From assembly GCA_023393755.1 (NCBI GenBank), contig JAEXCA010000093.1, positions 1 to 6,337 on the forward strand: 6,337 bases of DNA, in the 5' to 3' direction. Source of the DNA: Actinomycetes bacterium. GTDB lineage: Bacteria > Actinomycetota > Actinomycetes > Propionibacteriales > Propionibacteriaceae. Both the position numbers and the translations under genes were made by a program. Positions 1-6,228 of the stretch are shown in pieces. Each line of letters opens with the position of its first letter. The first letter of the stretch is position 1. The notes beneath the pieces are model-generated. The model was not told where the DNA came from. It worked only from the letters and a program-made list of their open reading frames with translations, and made no database searches.

Positions 1-3000
1 GAGCAGCACCGGGTGTTCGCTCCGCACACCGGTCGTCGGATCGTCCTGGCCACGAACGTGGCCGAGACTTCGATCACGGTGCCCGGGATCCGGTTCGTGA
101 TCGACCCGGGCTTCGCCCGCATCTCCCGCTACTCGGCCAGGACCAAGGTGCAGCGGCTGCCGATCGAGCCGATCTCGCAGGCCTCGGCCAACCAGCGGGC
201 CGGACGCTGCGGCCGGCTCGGCCCGGGCGTCTGCATCCGGCTCTACTCCGAGGAGGACTTCGAGTCCCGCCCGGAGTTCACCGAACCGGAGATCCTGCGG
301 ACCAACCTGGCCTCGGTCATCCTGCAGATGGCGGACGCCCGGCTGGGCGACATCGTCGACTTCCCCTTCCTGGAGCCGCCGGACGCCGGCCAGGTGCGCG
401 ACGGCATCCGGCTGCTCCGCGAACTGGGCGCGCTGGCCGACACCGGACGGGGCGGACGGATCAAGCTCACCGCCATCGGACGCCGGCTGGCCCGGCTGCC
501 GGTCGACCCCCGGCTGGGCCGGATGCTGGTCGAGGCCGAACGCCAGGGCTGCCTGAAGGAGGTGCAGGCGATCGCCGCCGGCCTGACCATCCAGGATCCC
601 CGCGAGCGTCCCACCGACGCCCAGGCAGCGGCGGACGAGGCCCATCGCCGCTTCTTCTCCCCGCTGCCCACCAGCTTGGCCGACCCTTCGTCAGGCTCAG
701 GGATCGGGTCGGCCCGGTCCGGGCAGGCTCGGCGCCCTGCCCAGTCCGCGTCCGAAACTCCGCTGGCGCTGGCCGCGCCCGCCCGGTACACCCCGCACAC
801 CGGCCACGTGGTCCGGGGACGGCAGGACACCTCCAGAGGCGGAGCCGAGGGCCAGGAACCCACCCCGGACGGTTCCGACATTGCCGCCCTGCTGCGGCTG
901 TGGCAGTACCTGCGGGAGCAGCGCCGGGTGCTCTCCGGCAATGCCTTCCGCCGGATGTGCCGGCAGGAGTACCTCAACTTCCTCCGGGTGCGGGAGTGGC
1001 AGGATCTGCACACCCAGTTGCGGCAGGCCTGCGACGAGCTCAGGCTGAACCGAAACACCGAGCCGGCCGGCCTCGACAAGGTGCACATCGCCGTCCTCTC
1101 CGGTCTCCTCTCCCACGTCGGCCTGCTGGACGTTGCGCCGAAGCAGGGCCAGCAGACCGGCCAGCGTGCCAGGCGGCGGCAGGGCCCGCCGGAGTACCTG
1201 GGTGCCCGGGGTTCGCGGTTCGCGATCAATCCCGGCTCCAGCGCCGCCCGCACCCGTCCGCCGCTGGTGATGGCCGTCGAACTGGTCGAGACCAGCCGGC
1301 TCTGGGCACGCACCGTCGCGCCGATCGAGGCCGAATGGGTCGAGGAGGTGGGGGAGCACCTGCTGAGCCGCACCTATTCCGAGCCCCACTGGTCGGCTCG
1401 TGGCGGTCAGTGCGTGGCCAACGAACGGGTCACCCTGCTCGGCGTCCCGATCGTCGCCGGACGCACCGTCTCCTACGGCCGGATCGACCCGGTGGTGGCC
1501 CGCGAGGTGTTCATCCAGGCGGCCCTGGTGGAGGGCCAGTGGCGTACCCGGCACCACTTCTGGGCGCGCAACCAGGCGGTGCGCGAGGAGGCCGCCGAAC
1601 TGGCCGAACGCACCCGGCGGCGGGACCTGCTGGCCGACGACGCCACCCTGGCGGCCTTCTACGACGCCCGGATCCCGCCGGAGATCGTCTCGGTCGCCCA
1701 CTTCGACCGCTGGTGGCGGGATGCCCGGCGGCAGGACGAACACCTGCTCGACCTCAAGCTGGACGATCTGGTGGTCGGCGAGGCCGACGCCGGCGGCTAC
1801 CCCTCCACCTGGCGGATCGACGACCTCGAACTCGAGGTCGGCTACACCTTCGACCCCGGCTCGGGCCCAGACGGCGTCACCGTGACGGTCCCGCTGGCCG
1901 AACTGAACCGGCTGCGGCCGGAACCCTTCACCTGGCAGGTGCCAGGGTTGCGGGTGGAACTGGCCACCGCGCTGATCCGCGGCCTGCCCAAGCAGTTGCG
2001 CACCCAGCTGGTGCCGGCACCGGACACCGCCGCGCGGGCGGTGGAGTGGCTGGGCCGGGAGGCCGATCGCAGCGAGGCCTTCTGGCTGGCGCTGGGAAGG
2101 GCGATCCAGGCCCTCACCGGCGTCGTGGTGCCGCCCGCGGCCTGGGCGCCGGACCAACTGGACGACCACCTGCGGGTCCGGTTCCGGATCACCCGGCCCG
2201 GCGCGGAACCGGCCACCGGCCGCGACCTGACCCGGTTGGCGGCCGAACTCGGCGGTCAGTTGCAGAAGACGCTGAACCGGGCGGCCAGCCACCTGGTCCA
2301 CCCCGGCGCCACCGACTGGGCCTTCGGCGACCTGCCGGAACGGATCGACCAACCGGTGGTGGGGTATCCGGCGTTGCTCGACCGCACCGATCGGGTGGGC
2401 GTCCAGGTATTCGCCGGGGAGGAGGCGGCCCGGCGGGCGCACCGCGCCGGCCTGCGCCGGCTGGTCGCGCTGACCACCGTCGACCCGACCAACTGGGTGG
2501 TCTCCCGGCTGAGCAACCACACCAAGTTCGCGCTGGCGACCTCCCCGTACCCGAGCGTCCCGGCGCTGCTGGCCGATGCCCGGTTGAAGGCGATCGGCGA
2601 TGGCATCGACGCCGCCGGCGATCCCACCGCGATCCGGGACGCGGCGGCCTTCGGACGGCTCCGGGACCGGGTGCGGGCCGAGGTGGCCCCGGCCATGCAG
2701 CGGACGGTGGACACCGCCGGCGAGATCCTGCTGCGCCACGGCGAGGTCGTCCAGCGGCTGCCCACCGCGCCGGCCGAGGTGCGCGCCGACGTGACCGAAC
2801 AGCTCGCCGGGCTGATCTACCCGGGCTTCATCGCCGCCACGCCGTCCCGCTGGTATTCGCGGCTGCCGGTCTACCTGCAGGCCGTCCTGCGCCGGCTGGA
2901 CGCCGGCCCCTCCGCCCGCGCCGACGAGGCGCTCGACACCATCGGCGCGTTGGAGGACGCCTACGCCGAGCGCTGCCAGGCCTGCCCCCCGGGCCCGCTG

Positions 3001-3144
3001 CCGGAGGCGGTGGACGAGATCGGCTGGCTGATCGAGGAACTCCGGGTCGGGCTGTTCGCCCAGGCGCTGGGCACCGCCGTCCCGGTCTCCGCCAAACGGG
3101 TGCGCGTCGCCCTGGCCTCGACCGGCTCAGCCACCGTTCGCTGA
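1..3144 (+). CDS. hrpA: ATP-dependent RNA helicase HrpA (DEAH/RHA family), 5'-truncated by the window edge
   Basis: The frame is open from base 1 (codons E-Q-H-R precede the GTG at 13), so the true start and helicase motifs I-III (including DEAH) lie upstream. The visible 1047 codons match E. coli HrpA (about 1300 aa, from memory) almost end to end. Helicase motif V (ATNVAETS) is at residues 17-24 and motif VI (QRAGRCGR) at 65-72. An HA2-like region covers about 110-215, an OB-like region about 330-440 (including VELVETSRLW), and the HrpA-specific C-terminal domain (DUF3418) about 455-1040, ending in IEELRVGLFAQALGT. HrpA proteins are cytoplasmic RNA helicases. In E. coli they are linked to mRNA processing and reportedly to rescue of stalled or collided ribosomes. 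Oddities against E. coli HrpA are about 69 extra residues near 219-291, about 15 extra basic residues (codons 1147-1191), and a last ten codons overlapping a palindromic repeat. Family assignment is very secure; effects of the insertions are unknown. Confidence 0.97.
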   Translation, partial: EQHRVFAPHTGRRIVLATNVAETSITVPGIRFVIDPGFARISRYSARTKVQRLPIEPISQASANQRAGRCGRLGPGVCIRLYSEEDFESRPEFTEPEILRTNLASVILQMADARLGDIVDFPFLEPPDAGQVRDGIRLLRELGALADTGRGGRIKLTAIGRRLARLPVDPRLGRMLVEAERQGCLKEVQAIAAGLTIQDPRERPTDAQAAADEAHRRFFSPLPTSLADPSSGSGIGSARSGQARRPAQSASETPLALAAPARYTPHTGHVVRGRQDTSRGGAEGQEPTPDGSDIAALLRLWQYLREQRRVLSGNAFRRMCRQEYLNFLRVREWQDLHTQLRQACDELRLNRNTEPAGLDKVHIAVLSGLLSHVGLLDVAPKQGQQTGQRARRRQGPPEYLGARGSRFAINPGSSAARTRPPLVMAVELVETSRLWARTVAPIEAEWVEEVGEHLLSRTYSEPHWSARGGQCVANERVTLLGVPIVAGRTVSYGRIDPVVAREVFIQAALVEGQWRTRHHFWARNQAVREEAAELAERTRRRDLLADDATLAAFYDARIPPEIVSVAHFDRWWRDARRQDEHLLDLKLDDLVVGEADAGGYPSTWRIDDLELEVGYTFDPGSGPDGVTVTVPLAELNRLRPEPFTWQVPGLRVELATALIRGLPKQLRTQLVPAPDTAARAVEWLGREADRSEAFWLALGRAIQALTGVVVPPAAWAPDQLDDHLRVRFRITRPGAEPATGRDLTRLAAELGGQLQKTLNRAASHLVHPGATDWAFGDLPERIDQPVVGYPALLDRTDRVGVQVFAGEEAARRAHRAGLRRLVALTTVDPTNWVVSRLSNHTKFALATSPYPSVPALLADARLKAIGDGIDAAGDPTAIRDAAAFGRLRDRVRAEVAPAMQRTVDTAGEILLRHGEVVQRLPTAPAEVRADVTEQLAGLIYPGFIAATPSRWYSRLPVYLQAVLRRLDAGPSARADEALDTIGALEDAYAERCQACPPGPLPEAVDEIGWLIEELRVGLFAQALGTAVPVSAKRVRVALASTGSATVR
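678..714. repeat. Palindromic repeat element inside the hrpA coding sequence
   Basis: Bases 678-686 (GGCCGACCC) and 706-714 (GGGTCGGCC) form a perfect 9-bp inverted repeat. Between them lies TTCGTCAGGCTCAGGG (687-702), close to the TTCGACAGGCTCAGGG-type core that I recall as a dispersed repeat in many actinobacterial genomes. A second hairpin follows at 721-742 (GGGCAGG, 8-nt loop, CCTGCCC). Both lie inside the HrpA segment that has no counterpart in E. coli HrpA, and the reading frame stays open. The repeat structure is seen directly; membership of a dispersed family is from memory. Confidence 0.6.
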
Positions 3145-3152
3145 GCTTGTCG
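3119..3152. repeat. Inverted repeat spanning the hrpA stop codon
   Basis: Arms CGACCGGCTCAGC (3119-3131) and GCTGAGCTTGTCG (3140-3152) pair over 13 positions, with one mismatch and one G-T wobble, around an 8-nt loop. The right arm contains the hrpA stop codon TGA (3142-3144), and the left arm encodes part of the final residues (ASTGSATVR). The sequence resembles the TTCGACAAGCTCAGCGAAC-type dispersed repeat and shares GGCTCAG with the element at 678-714. No T-run follows, so it is not a canonical intrinsic terminator. It could still mark or protect the 3' end of the hrpA transcript. Confidence 0.6.
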
Positions 3153-3217
3153 GCGGGCGATTGCCGGGCGGCTGTGCGCTGACGGCGCAATCCCGCGGAA
3201 CCGGCGGACGGCCACGG

Positions 3218-3223
3218 TACAGT
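3218..3223 (+). promoter_or_regulatory. -10 hexamer for leaderless transcription of the PAC2-family gene
   Basis: TACAGT fits the actinobacterial -10 pattern TANNNT. Seven bases separate it from the GTG at 3231, the usual distance from -10 to the transcription start, so the transcript would begin at the start codon. No Shine-Dalgarno sequence precedes the gene. The -35 region at about 3195-3200 (GCGGAA) is poor, which is common for actinobacterial promoters. This is inferred from spacing alone. Confidence 0.6.
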
Positions 3224-3230
3224 GGCAGGC

Positions 3231-4127
3231 GTGCTTGATCCACGGCTGCTGTACACGCTGAAACCCGAGGTGTGGGATTCGCTGCAGGGGCATCGTCCGG
3301 TGCTGCTGCACCTGCTGGACGGCTACATCGACGCCGGTGCGGTGATCCACACCACCAGCCGCTACCTGCTCGAACAGTGCGAGCACGAGGTGCTGGTCGA
3401 GTTCGACCACGACCAGCTGCACGACTACCGCTCCCGGCGGCCGCAACTGGTCTTCGACACTAACCACTGGGTCTCGATGACCGACTACTCGCTGGTGATC
3501 CACAAGCTGACCGACGCGGCCGGCACCCCCTTCCTCCTGCTCACCGGCCCGGAGCCCGACACCCAGTGGAACCGCGCCTGTGCCGCGATCCTCGGCATCG
3601 CCGAGCGACTGGGGGTTTCGTCGCTGATCGCCGCCAGCGGGGTGCCGATGACCGTGCCGCACACCCGGCCAACCCTGGTCACCGCGCACGCCACCGACCC
3701 GGCGCTGGCCAGCGGGAACCCGATGTGGATCGACCGGGTCCAACTGCCCGGCAGCTTCTCCCACGTGCTGGAGTTCCGGGCCGGTGAGGCCGGCCTGGTC
3801 GGACGGGGGTTCGTCGCCCACGTCCCGCACTACCTGGCGCAGACCAGCTTCCCGCAGGCCACCGCCGCGGTGCTGGCGCGGATCAGTGAGGCGACCGGCC
3901 TGGCGATCCCCACCGAGAACCTGCAGGAGCGGGTGGCCACCAACCTGGCCACGATCGCCAGCGAGACCGCCGACGACGCGGAGTTCCCCGCCGTGGTGCG
4001 CGCGCTGGAGGAGCAGTACGACCAGCTCAGCGCCAGCGGAGCGGCGCAGGTTCCCACCGCCGAGGAGATCGGCGCCGCGGTGGAGCAGTTCCTGGCCGAG
4101 CAGGATCCGCCGGACTTCCTCCGCTGA
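3231..4127 (+). CDS. PAC2 (proteasome assembly chaperone 2) family protein, Rv2714/Cg2106 type
   Basis: This is a 298-residue soluble protein with no signal peptide or membrane segment. Segments typical of the actinobacterial PAC2 family (formerly DUF75) are visible. They are an N-terminal LDPRLLYTL, VLLHLLDGYIDAGA near residues 24-37, FDHDQLHDYRSRRP near 55-68, LLLTGPEPDTQW near 103-114, GVPMTVPHTRP near 137-147 and HVPHYLAQTSFPQAT near 197-211, followed by a helical, acidic C-terminus. The family is named for a eukaryotic proteasome-assembly chaperone; mycobacterial and corynebacterial structures exist, but its bacterial role is not established. I chose the GTG at 3231 because an upstream in-frame GTG at 3222 would overlap the -10 hexamer, and because relatives typically begin M-L-D-P. 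Its stop shares one base with the tesB start, so the two are probably co-transcribed. It lies 86 bp after hrpA but seems to have its own promoter. Confidence 0.9.
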   Translation: MLDPRLLYTLKPEVWDSLQGHRPVLLHLLDGYIDAGAVIHTTSRYLLEQCEHEVLVEFDHDQLHDYRSRRPQLVFDTNHWVSMTDYSLVIHKLTDAAGTPFLLLTGPEPDTQWNRACAAILGIAERLGVSSLIAASGVPMTVPHTRPTLVTAHATDPALASGNPMWIDRVQLPGSFSHVLEFRAGEAGLVGRGFVAHVPHYLAQTSFPQATAAVLARISEATGLAIPTENLQERVATNLATIASETADDAEFPAVVRALEEQYDQLSASGAAQVPTAEEIGAAVEQFLAEQDPPDFLR

Positions 4128-5041
4128 TGCCCGCCGGAGTCGACCAGCTGATCGCGCTGCTCGAGCTGGAGCAGCGCGACGAGGGACTGTTCGTCGGCGC
4201 GGCGGACGAGACCTCAGCCCGGCAGCGGGTGTTCGGCGGCCAGGTGCTCGCCCAGGCACTCACCGCCGCCTACCACACGGTCGCGGACGCCCGGATCGCC
4301 CACTCGCTGTCGGCCTACTTCGTCCGTTCCGGCCGGGCGGGCGTCCCGATCGAGTACCGGGTGGAGCAGACCAGGGACGGCGGCAGCTTCTCCACCCGCC
4401 GGCTGGCCGCCGCCCAGGACGGCCGGACGATCTTCTTCATGGGCTGTTCCTTCCACCGCCTGGAGCCGGGCCTCAACCACGCCGACGCCATTCCGCAGGG
4501 AGTGACCCCGCCGGAGGACTGCCCGCCGCTGTCGGAGGTACTGGGCGCGCGCTCCCGTCGCTCCGCCGAGGCCTGGCGGCAGGAGTGGGGAGTGCTGGAG
4601 ACCCGGTTCGCCTCCGACACCAGCGCGGTCAACGGGAGCCCCGCCGACGCGGCGATGAAGGTGTGGGTGCGGACCGAGAGCCCGCTGCCCTCCGATCCAC
4701 GGCTGCACCAGGCGGTGCTGGCCTACGCCTCGGACCTGACCCTGCTGGCGGTGAGCACCGTGCCGCACCCGGTGGTCTTCGCCGGCCCGGGGATGCAGGC
4801 CGCCTCGATCAACCACGCGATGTGGTTCCACCGGCCGGCCCGCGCCGACCAGTGGCTGCTCTACGACCAGGTGTCGCCCTCGGCCTCGGCCGGGTTGGGC
4901 TTCTCCTTCGGCCGGCTGTTCTCCGGCGGCCAGCTGGTGGCCTCCTGCACCCAGGAGGGACTGATCCGGCTGACCGACCCGGCGGCGGTGGTCACCGGGC
5001 AGGCAGCGGTGGGGGAAGGCGTGATCCCGGGCCTGTCCTGA
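4127..5041 (+). CDS. tesB: Acyl-CoA thioesterase II (TesB family)
   Basis: The 304-residue product has the full length of the double-hotdog TesB family, which hydrolyses acyl-CoA to free fatty acid and CoA in the cytoplasm. The N-terminal hotdog shows RVFGGQVLAQAL (34-45), HSLSAYFVRSG (59-69) and DGGSFSTRR (84-92). The C-terminal hotdog shows YASDLTLL (200-207), SINHAMWFHRP (227-237) and TQEGLIRL (275-282). By alignment with E. coli TesB (Asp204, Thr228, Gln278), the catalytic residues would be Asp203, Ser227 and Gln276, so serine replaces threonine. The following Asn229 stands where Asp is usual (SLDHAMW). The ATG at 4127 overlaps the upstream stop as TGATG and has no convincing Shine-Dalgarno site, suggesting translational coupling to the PAC2 gene. 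A hairpin lies 10 bp after the stop. Substrate chain length cannot be read from the sequence. Confidence 0.95.
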   Translation: MPAGVDQLIALLELEQRDEGLFVGAADETSARQRVFGGQVLAQALTAAYHTVADARIAHSLSAYFVRSGRAGVPIEYRVEQTRDGGSFSTRRLAAAQDGRTIFFMGCSFHRLEPGLNHADAIPQGVTPPEDCPPLSEVLGARSRRSAEAWRQEWGVLETRFASDTSAVNGSPADAAMKVWVRTESPLPSDPRLHQAVLAYASDLTLLAVSTVPHPVVFAGPGMQAASINHAMWFHRPARADQWLLYDQVSPSASAGLGFSFGRLFSGGQLVASCTQEGLIRLTDPAAVVTGQAAVGEGVIPGLS

Positions 5042-5051
5042 CCGGACGCGA

Positions 5052-5079
5052 AACGGGCGCCCCGTCCGGGACGCCCGTT
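5052..5079. terminator. Hairpin terminator between convergent tesB and the sigma factor gene
   Basis: AACGGGCG (5052-5059) and CGCCCGTT (5072-5079) form a perfect 8-bp stem. Inside it, CCC (5061-5063) can pair with GGG (5068-5070) after one C/A mismatch, leaving a GTCC loop. It fills most of the 52-bp gap between the two convergent genes and could serve both directions. The T-run is weak: TTCGT after the stem on the plus strand and TTTCG on the minus strand, as is common in high-GC actinobacteria. Confidence 0.8.
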
Positions 5080-5093
5080 CGTCGATCGGTCGC

Positions 5094-6047
5094 TCAGGCG
5101 GCGACTTCGGTGGTCAGCCGCAGCTTGCTGATCGCATGCCGTTCGATCTGGCGGACGCGCTCGGCGGTGATCCCCCAGACCGCGGCGATGTCGGCCAGCC
5201 GCGCCTGGCGGCCGTCCAGCAGGCCGTAGCGGCGGCGCACCACGTCGGCCGACCGCTCGTCCAGGGTGGCGAGCATGGTGTCCAGCCGGGCGCGGTCCTC
5301 GGCGTCCAGCACCACCTCGTCCGGGCCGGGGGACATCTCGCGGGCCAGCAGGTCGCCCAGCGCGGTGTCGCCGTCCTCCTCGACCGGGGCGTCCAGCGAG
5401 ACGTGGTCGCGGGCCAGCCGGAGCAGGTCGATCACCTGGTCGGTCGGCAGCGCCAGCTCGTCGGCGATCTCCCAGAGTTCCGGCTCGCGGCCGAAGCGGC
5501 GTTCCAGCGTGCGGCGGACCGCGGAGACCTGGTTGACCTGTTCGGCGACGTGAACCGGCAGCCGGACGATCCTGCCCTGCTGGGCGATCCCGCGGGAGAT
5601 CGACTGGCGGACCCACCAGGTGGCGTAGGTGGAGAACTTGAAGCCCTTGGTGAAGTCGAACTTCTCCACGGCGCGGATCAGCCCGGTGTTACCCTCCTGC
5701 ACCAGGTCGAGCAGCGGCATCTGGGAGCGGCCGTACTTGCGGGCCACCGAGACCACCAGGCGCAGGTTCGCGGTGATGAACCGCTGCATCGCCTGGTCGC
5801 CGAGTTCGGCGAGCAGCTCCAGTTCCTCCCGGCTGATGTCGACGTGACGCTGGGCCTGCTCCTCGTCGGTGAGCTTGCCCTCCAGCAGCGCGTGGGCGTA
5901 CTGGCCCAACTCGATCGCGCGGGCCAGTTCGACCTCGTCGGCAGCGGTCAGCAACGGCGTCTTGGCGATCCCGTCGAGATACAGGCCGACCGCATCCTTA
6001 CCGTCGATGCCGTCATTGAGTCGTACCCGATGTGCGGTGGAGATCAA
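5094..6047 (-). CDS. sigB: Group 2 (primary-like) sigma-70 family RNA polymerase sigma factor, SigB-like
   Basis: The 317-residue product directs RNA polymerase to promoters. Region 1.2 is at about residues 18-49 (DAVGLYLDGIAKTPLLT). Region 2 is at about 86-165, with ANLRLVVSVARKYG, DLVQEGNTGLIRAVEKFDF and GFKFSTYATWWVRQSISRGIAQQ. Region 3 follows at about 166-250. Region 4 is at about 255-312, with RRRYGLLDG and the helix-turn-helix GITAERVRQIERHAISKLR. The lack of region 1.1 and the short length separate it from the primary sigma factor and match SigB/HrdD-type paralogues. In region 4.2, Ala295 replaces the arginine (E. coli Arg584) of the usual TRERIRQIE. The start is TTG at 6047, chosen because a good ribosome binding site precedes it, no in-frame ATG or GTG lies nearby, and region 1.2 follows closely. 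The symbol is by resemblance; orthology is not proven. Confidence 0.93.
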   Translation of the reverse strand: MISTAHRVRLNDGIDGKDAVGLYLDGIAKTPLLTAADEVELARAIELGQYAHALLEGKLTDEEQAQRHVDISREELELLAELGDQAMQRFITANLRLVVSVARKYGRSQMPLLDLVQEGNTGLIRAVEKFDFTKGFKFSTYATWWVRQSISRGIAQQGRIVRLPVHVAEQVNQVSAVRRTLERRFGREPELWEIADELALPTDQVIDLLRLARDHVSLDAPVEEDGDTALGDLLAREMSPGPDEVVLDAEDRARLDTMLATLDERSADVVRRRYGLLDGRQARLADIAAVWGITAERVRQIERHAISKLRLTTEVAA

Positions 6048-6051
6048 GGTT

Positions 6052-6059
6052 CTTCCTTT
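6052..6059 (-). promoter_or_regulatory. Ribosome binding site that sets the sigma factor TTG start
   Basis: Read on the minus strand, GAAAGGAAGAACC stands directly before the TTG at 6047-6045. The AGGA core (6057-6054) is 6 nt from the start codon. This is the only clear Shine-Dalgarno-like site near the 5' end of the frame and supports the unusual TTG start. Confidence 0.75.
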
Positions 6060-6109
6060 CGCTCGTCACCTAAGTACAACGAACGAAACCGCGAATTTCT
6101 GCCCCGAGA

Positions 6110-6145
6110 GCCCCTGAGGCGACCCCGAAAGGAGCGCTCAGGGGC
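6110..6145. other. Stem-loop in the sigma factor leader
   Basis: GCCCCTGAG (6110-6118) and CTCAGGGGC (6137-6145) form a perfect 9-bp stem around an 18-nt loop. In the plus-strand reading the loop contains CCGAAAGG, which can form a small GAAA-capped inner pair. There is no T-run on either side, so it is not a standard terminator. It lies 63-98 bp upstream of the sigma start codon and could be a leader RNA structure, a processing site or an operator-like palindrome. The structure is seen directly; the function is unknown. Confidence 0.6.
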
Positions 6146-6178
6146 AATCCAAGACCGTGGGCGGATGGGGCATCATCC

Positions 6179-6199
6179 CTGAGGCGGAGCCGGCCTCAG
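6179..6199. terminator. Hairpin downstream of the partial minus-strand gene, possible terminator
   Basis: CTGAGGC (6179-6185) and GCCTCAG (6193-6199) form a perfect 7-bp stem with a 7-nt loop. GGGG (6167-6170) and CCCC (6200-6203) can add an outer stem across a bulge. It begins 29 bp beyond the stop codon of the minus-strand gene ending at 6229, a suitable place for a terminator. No T-run follows on the minus strand (GGATGATG), so the call is tentative. Confidence 0.4.
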
Positions 6200-6228
6200 C
6201 CCCTGCTCAGCCGGGGTTGAAGCCGTTC

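Noticed and set aside
697..2739. A 680-codon open frame on the minus strand opposite hrpA
   Set aside because: It is the antisense shadow of a secure HrpA coding sequence in high-GC DNA. Its product is Gly/Pro/Arg/Gln-rich with no recognisable domain.
900..3182. A 760-codon plus-strand frame overlapping hrpA
   Set aside because: It is low-complexity Ala/Gly/Pro/Arg translation in another frame of hrpA and shows no family motifs.
3158..3192. ATTGC...GCAAT inverted repeat in the hrpA-PAC2 gap as an operator
   Set aside because: The arms are only 5 bp and widely spaced, which is expected by chance.
2961..4259. A 432-codon minus-strand frame over the hrpA-PAC2 junction
   Set aside because: It opposes well-supported genes and has shadow-type composition with no domain.
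3784..5229. A 481-codon plus-strand frame across PAC2, tesB and the sigma 3' end
   Set aside because: It is a shadow frame with Arg/Pro/Ser-rich translation that crosses two real genes and the hairpin terminator.
6071..6076. TACTTA (minus strand) as a -10 box of the sigma gene
   Set aside because: It lacks the final T of TANNNT, and no -35-like hexamer or ECF-type GGAAC/CGTT pair sits at a fitting distance. The sigma promoter cannot be placed with confidence.
6110..6145. Actinobacterial 6C RNA
   Set aside because: That RNA has two hairpins with runs of six or more C in the loops. The loop here has only four C, so the match fails.
5136..6182. A 348-codon plus-strand frame opposite the sigma gene
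   Set aside because: The minus-strand sigma-70 motifs are unambiguous; this frame is its complement and reads as a Gly/Gln/Val-rich shadow.
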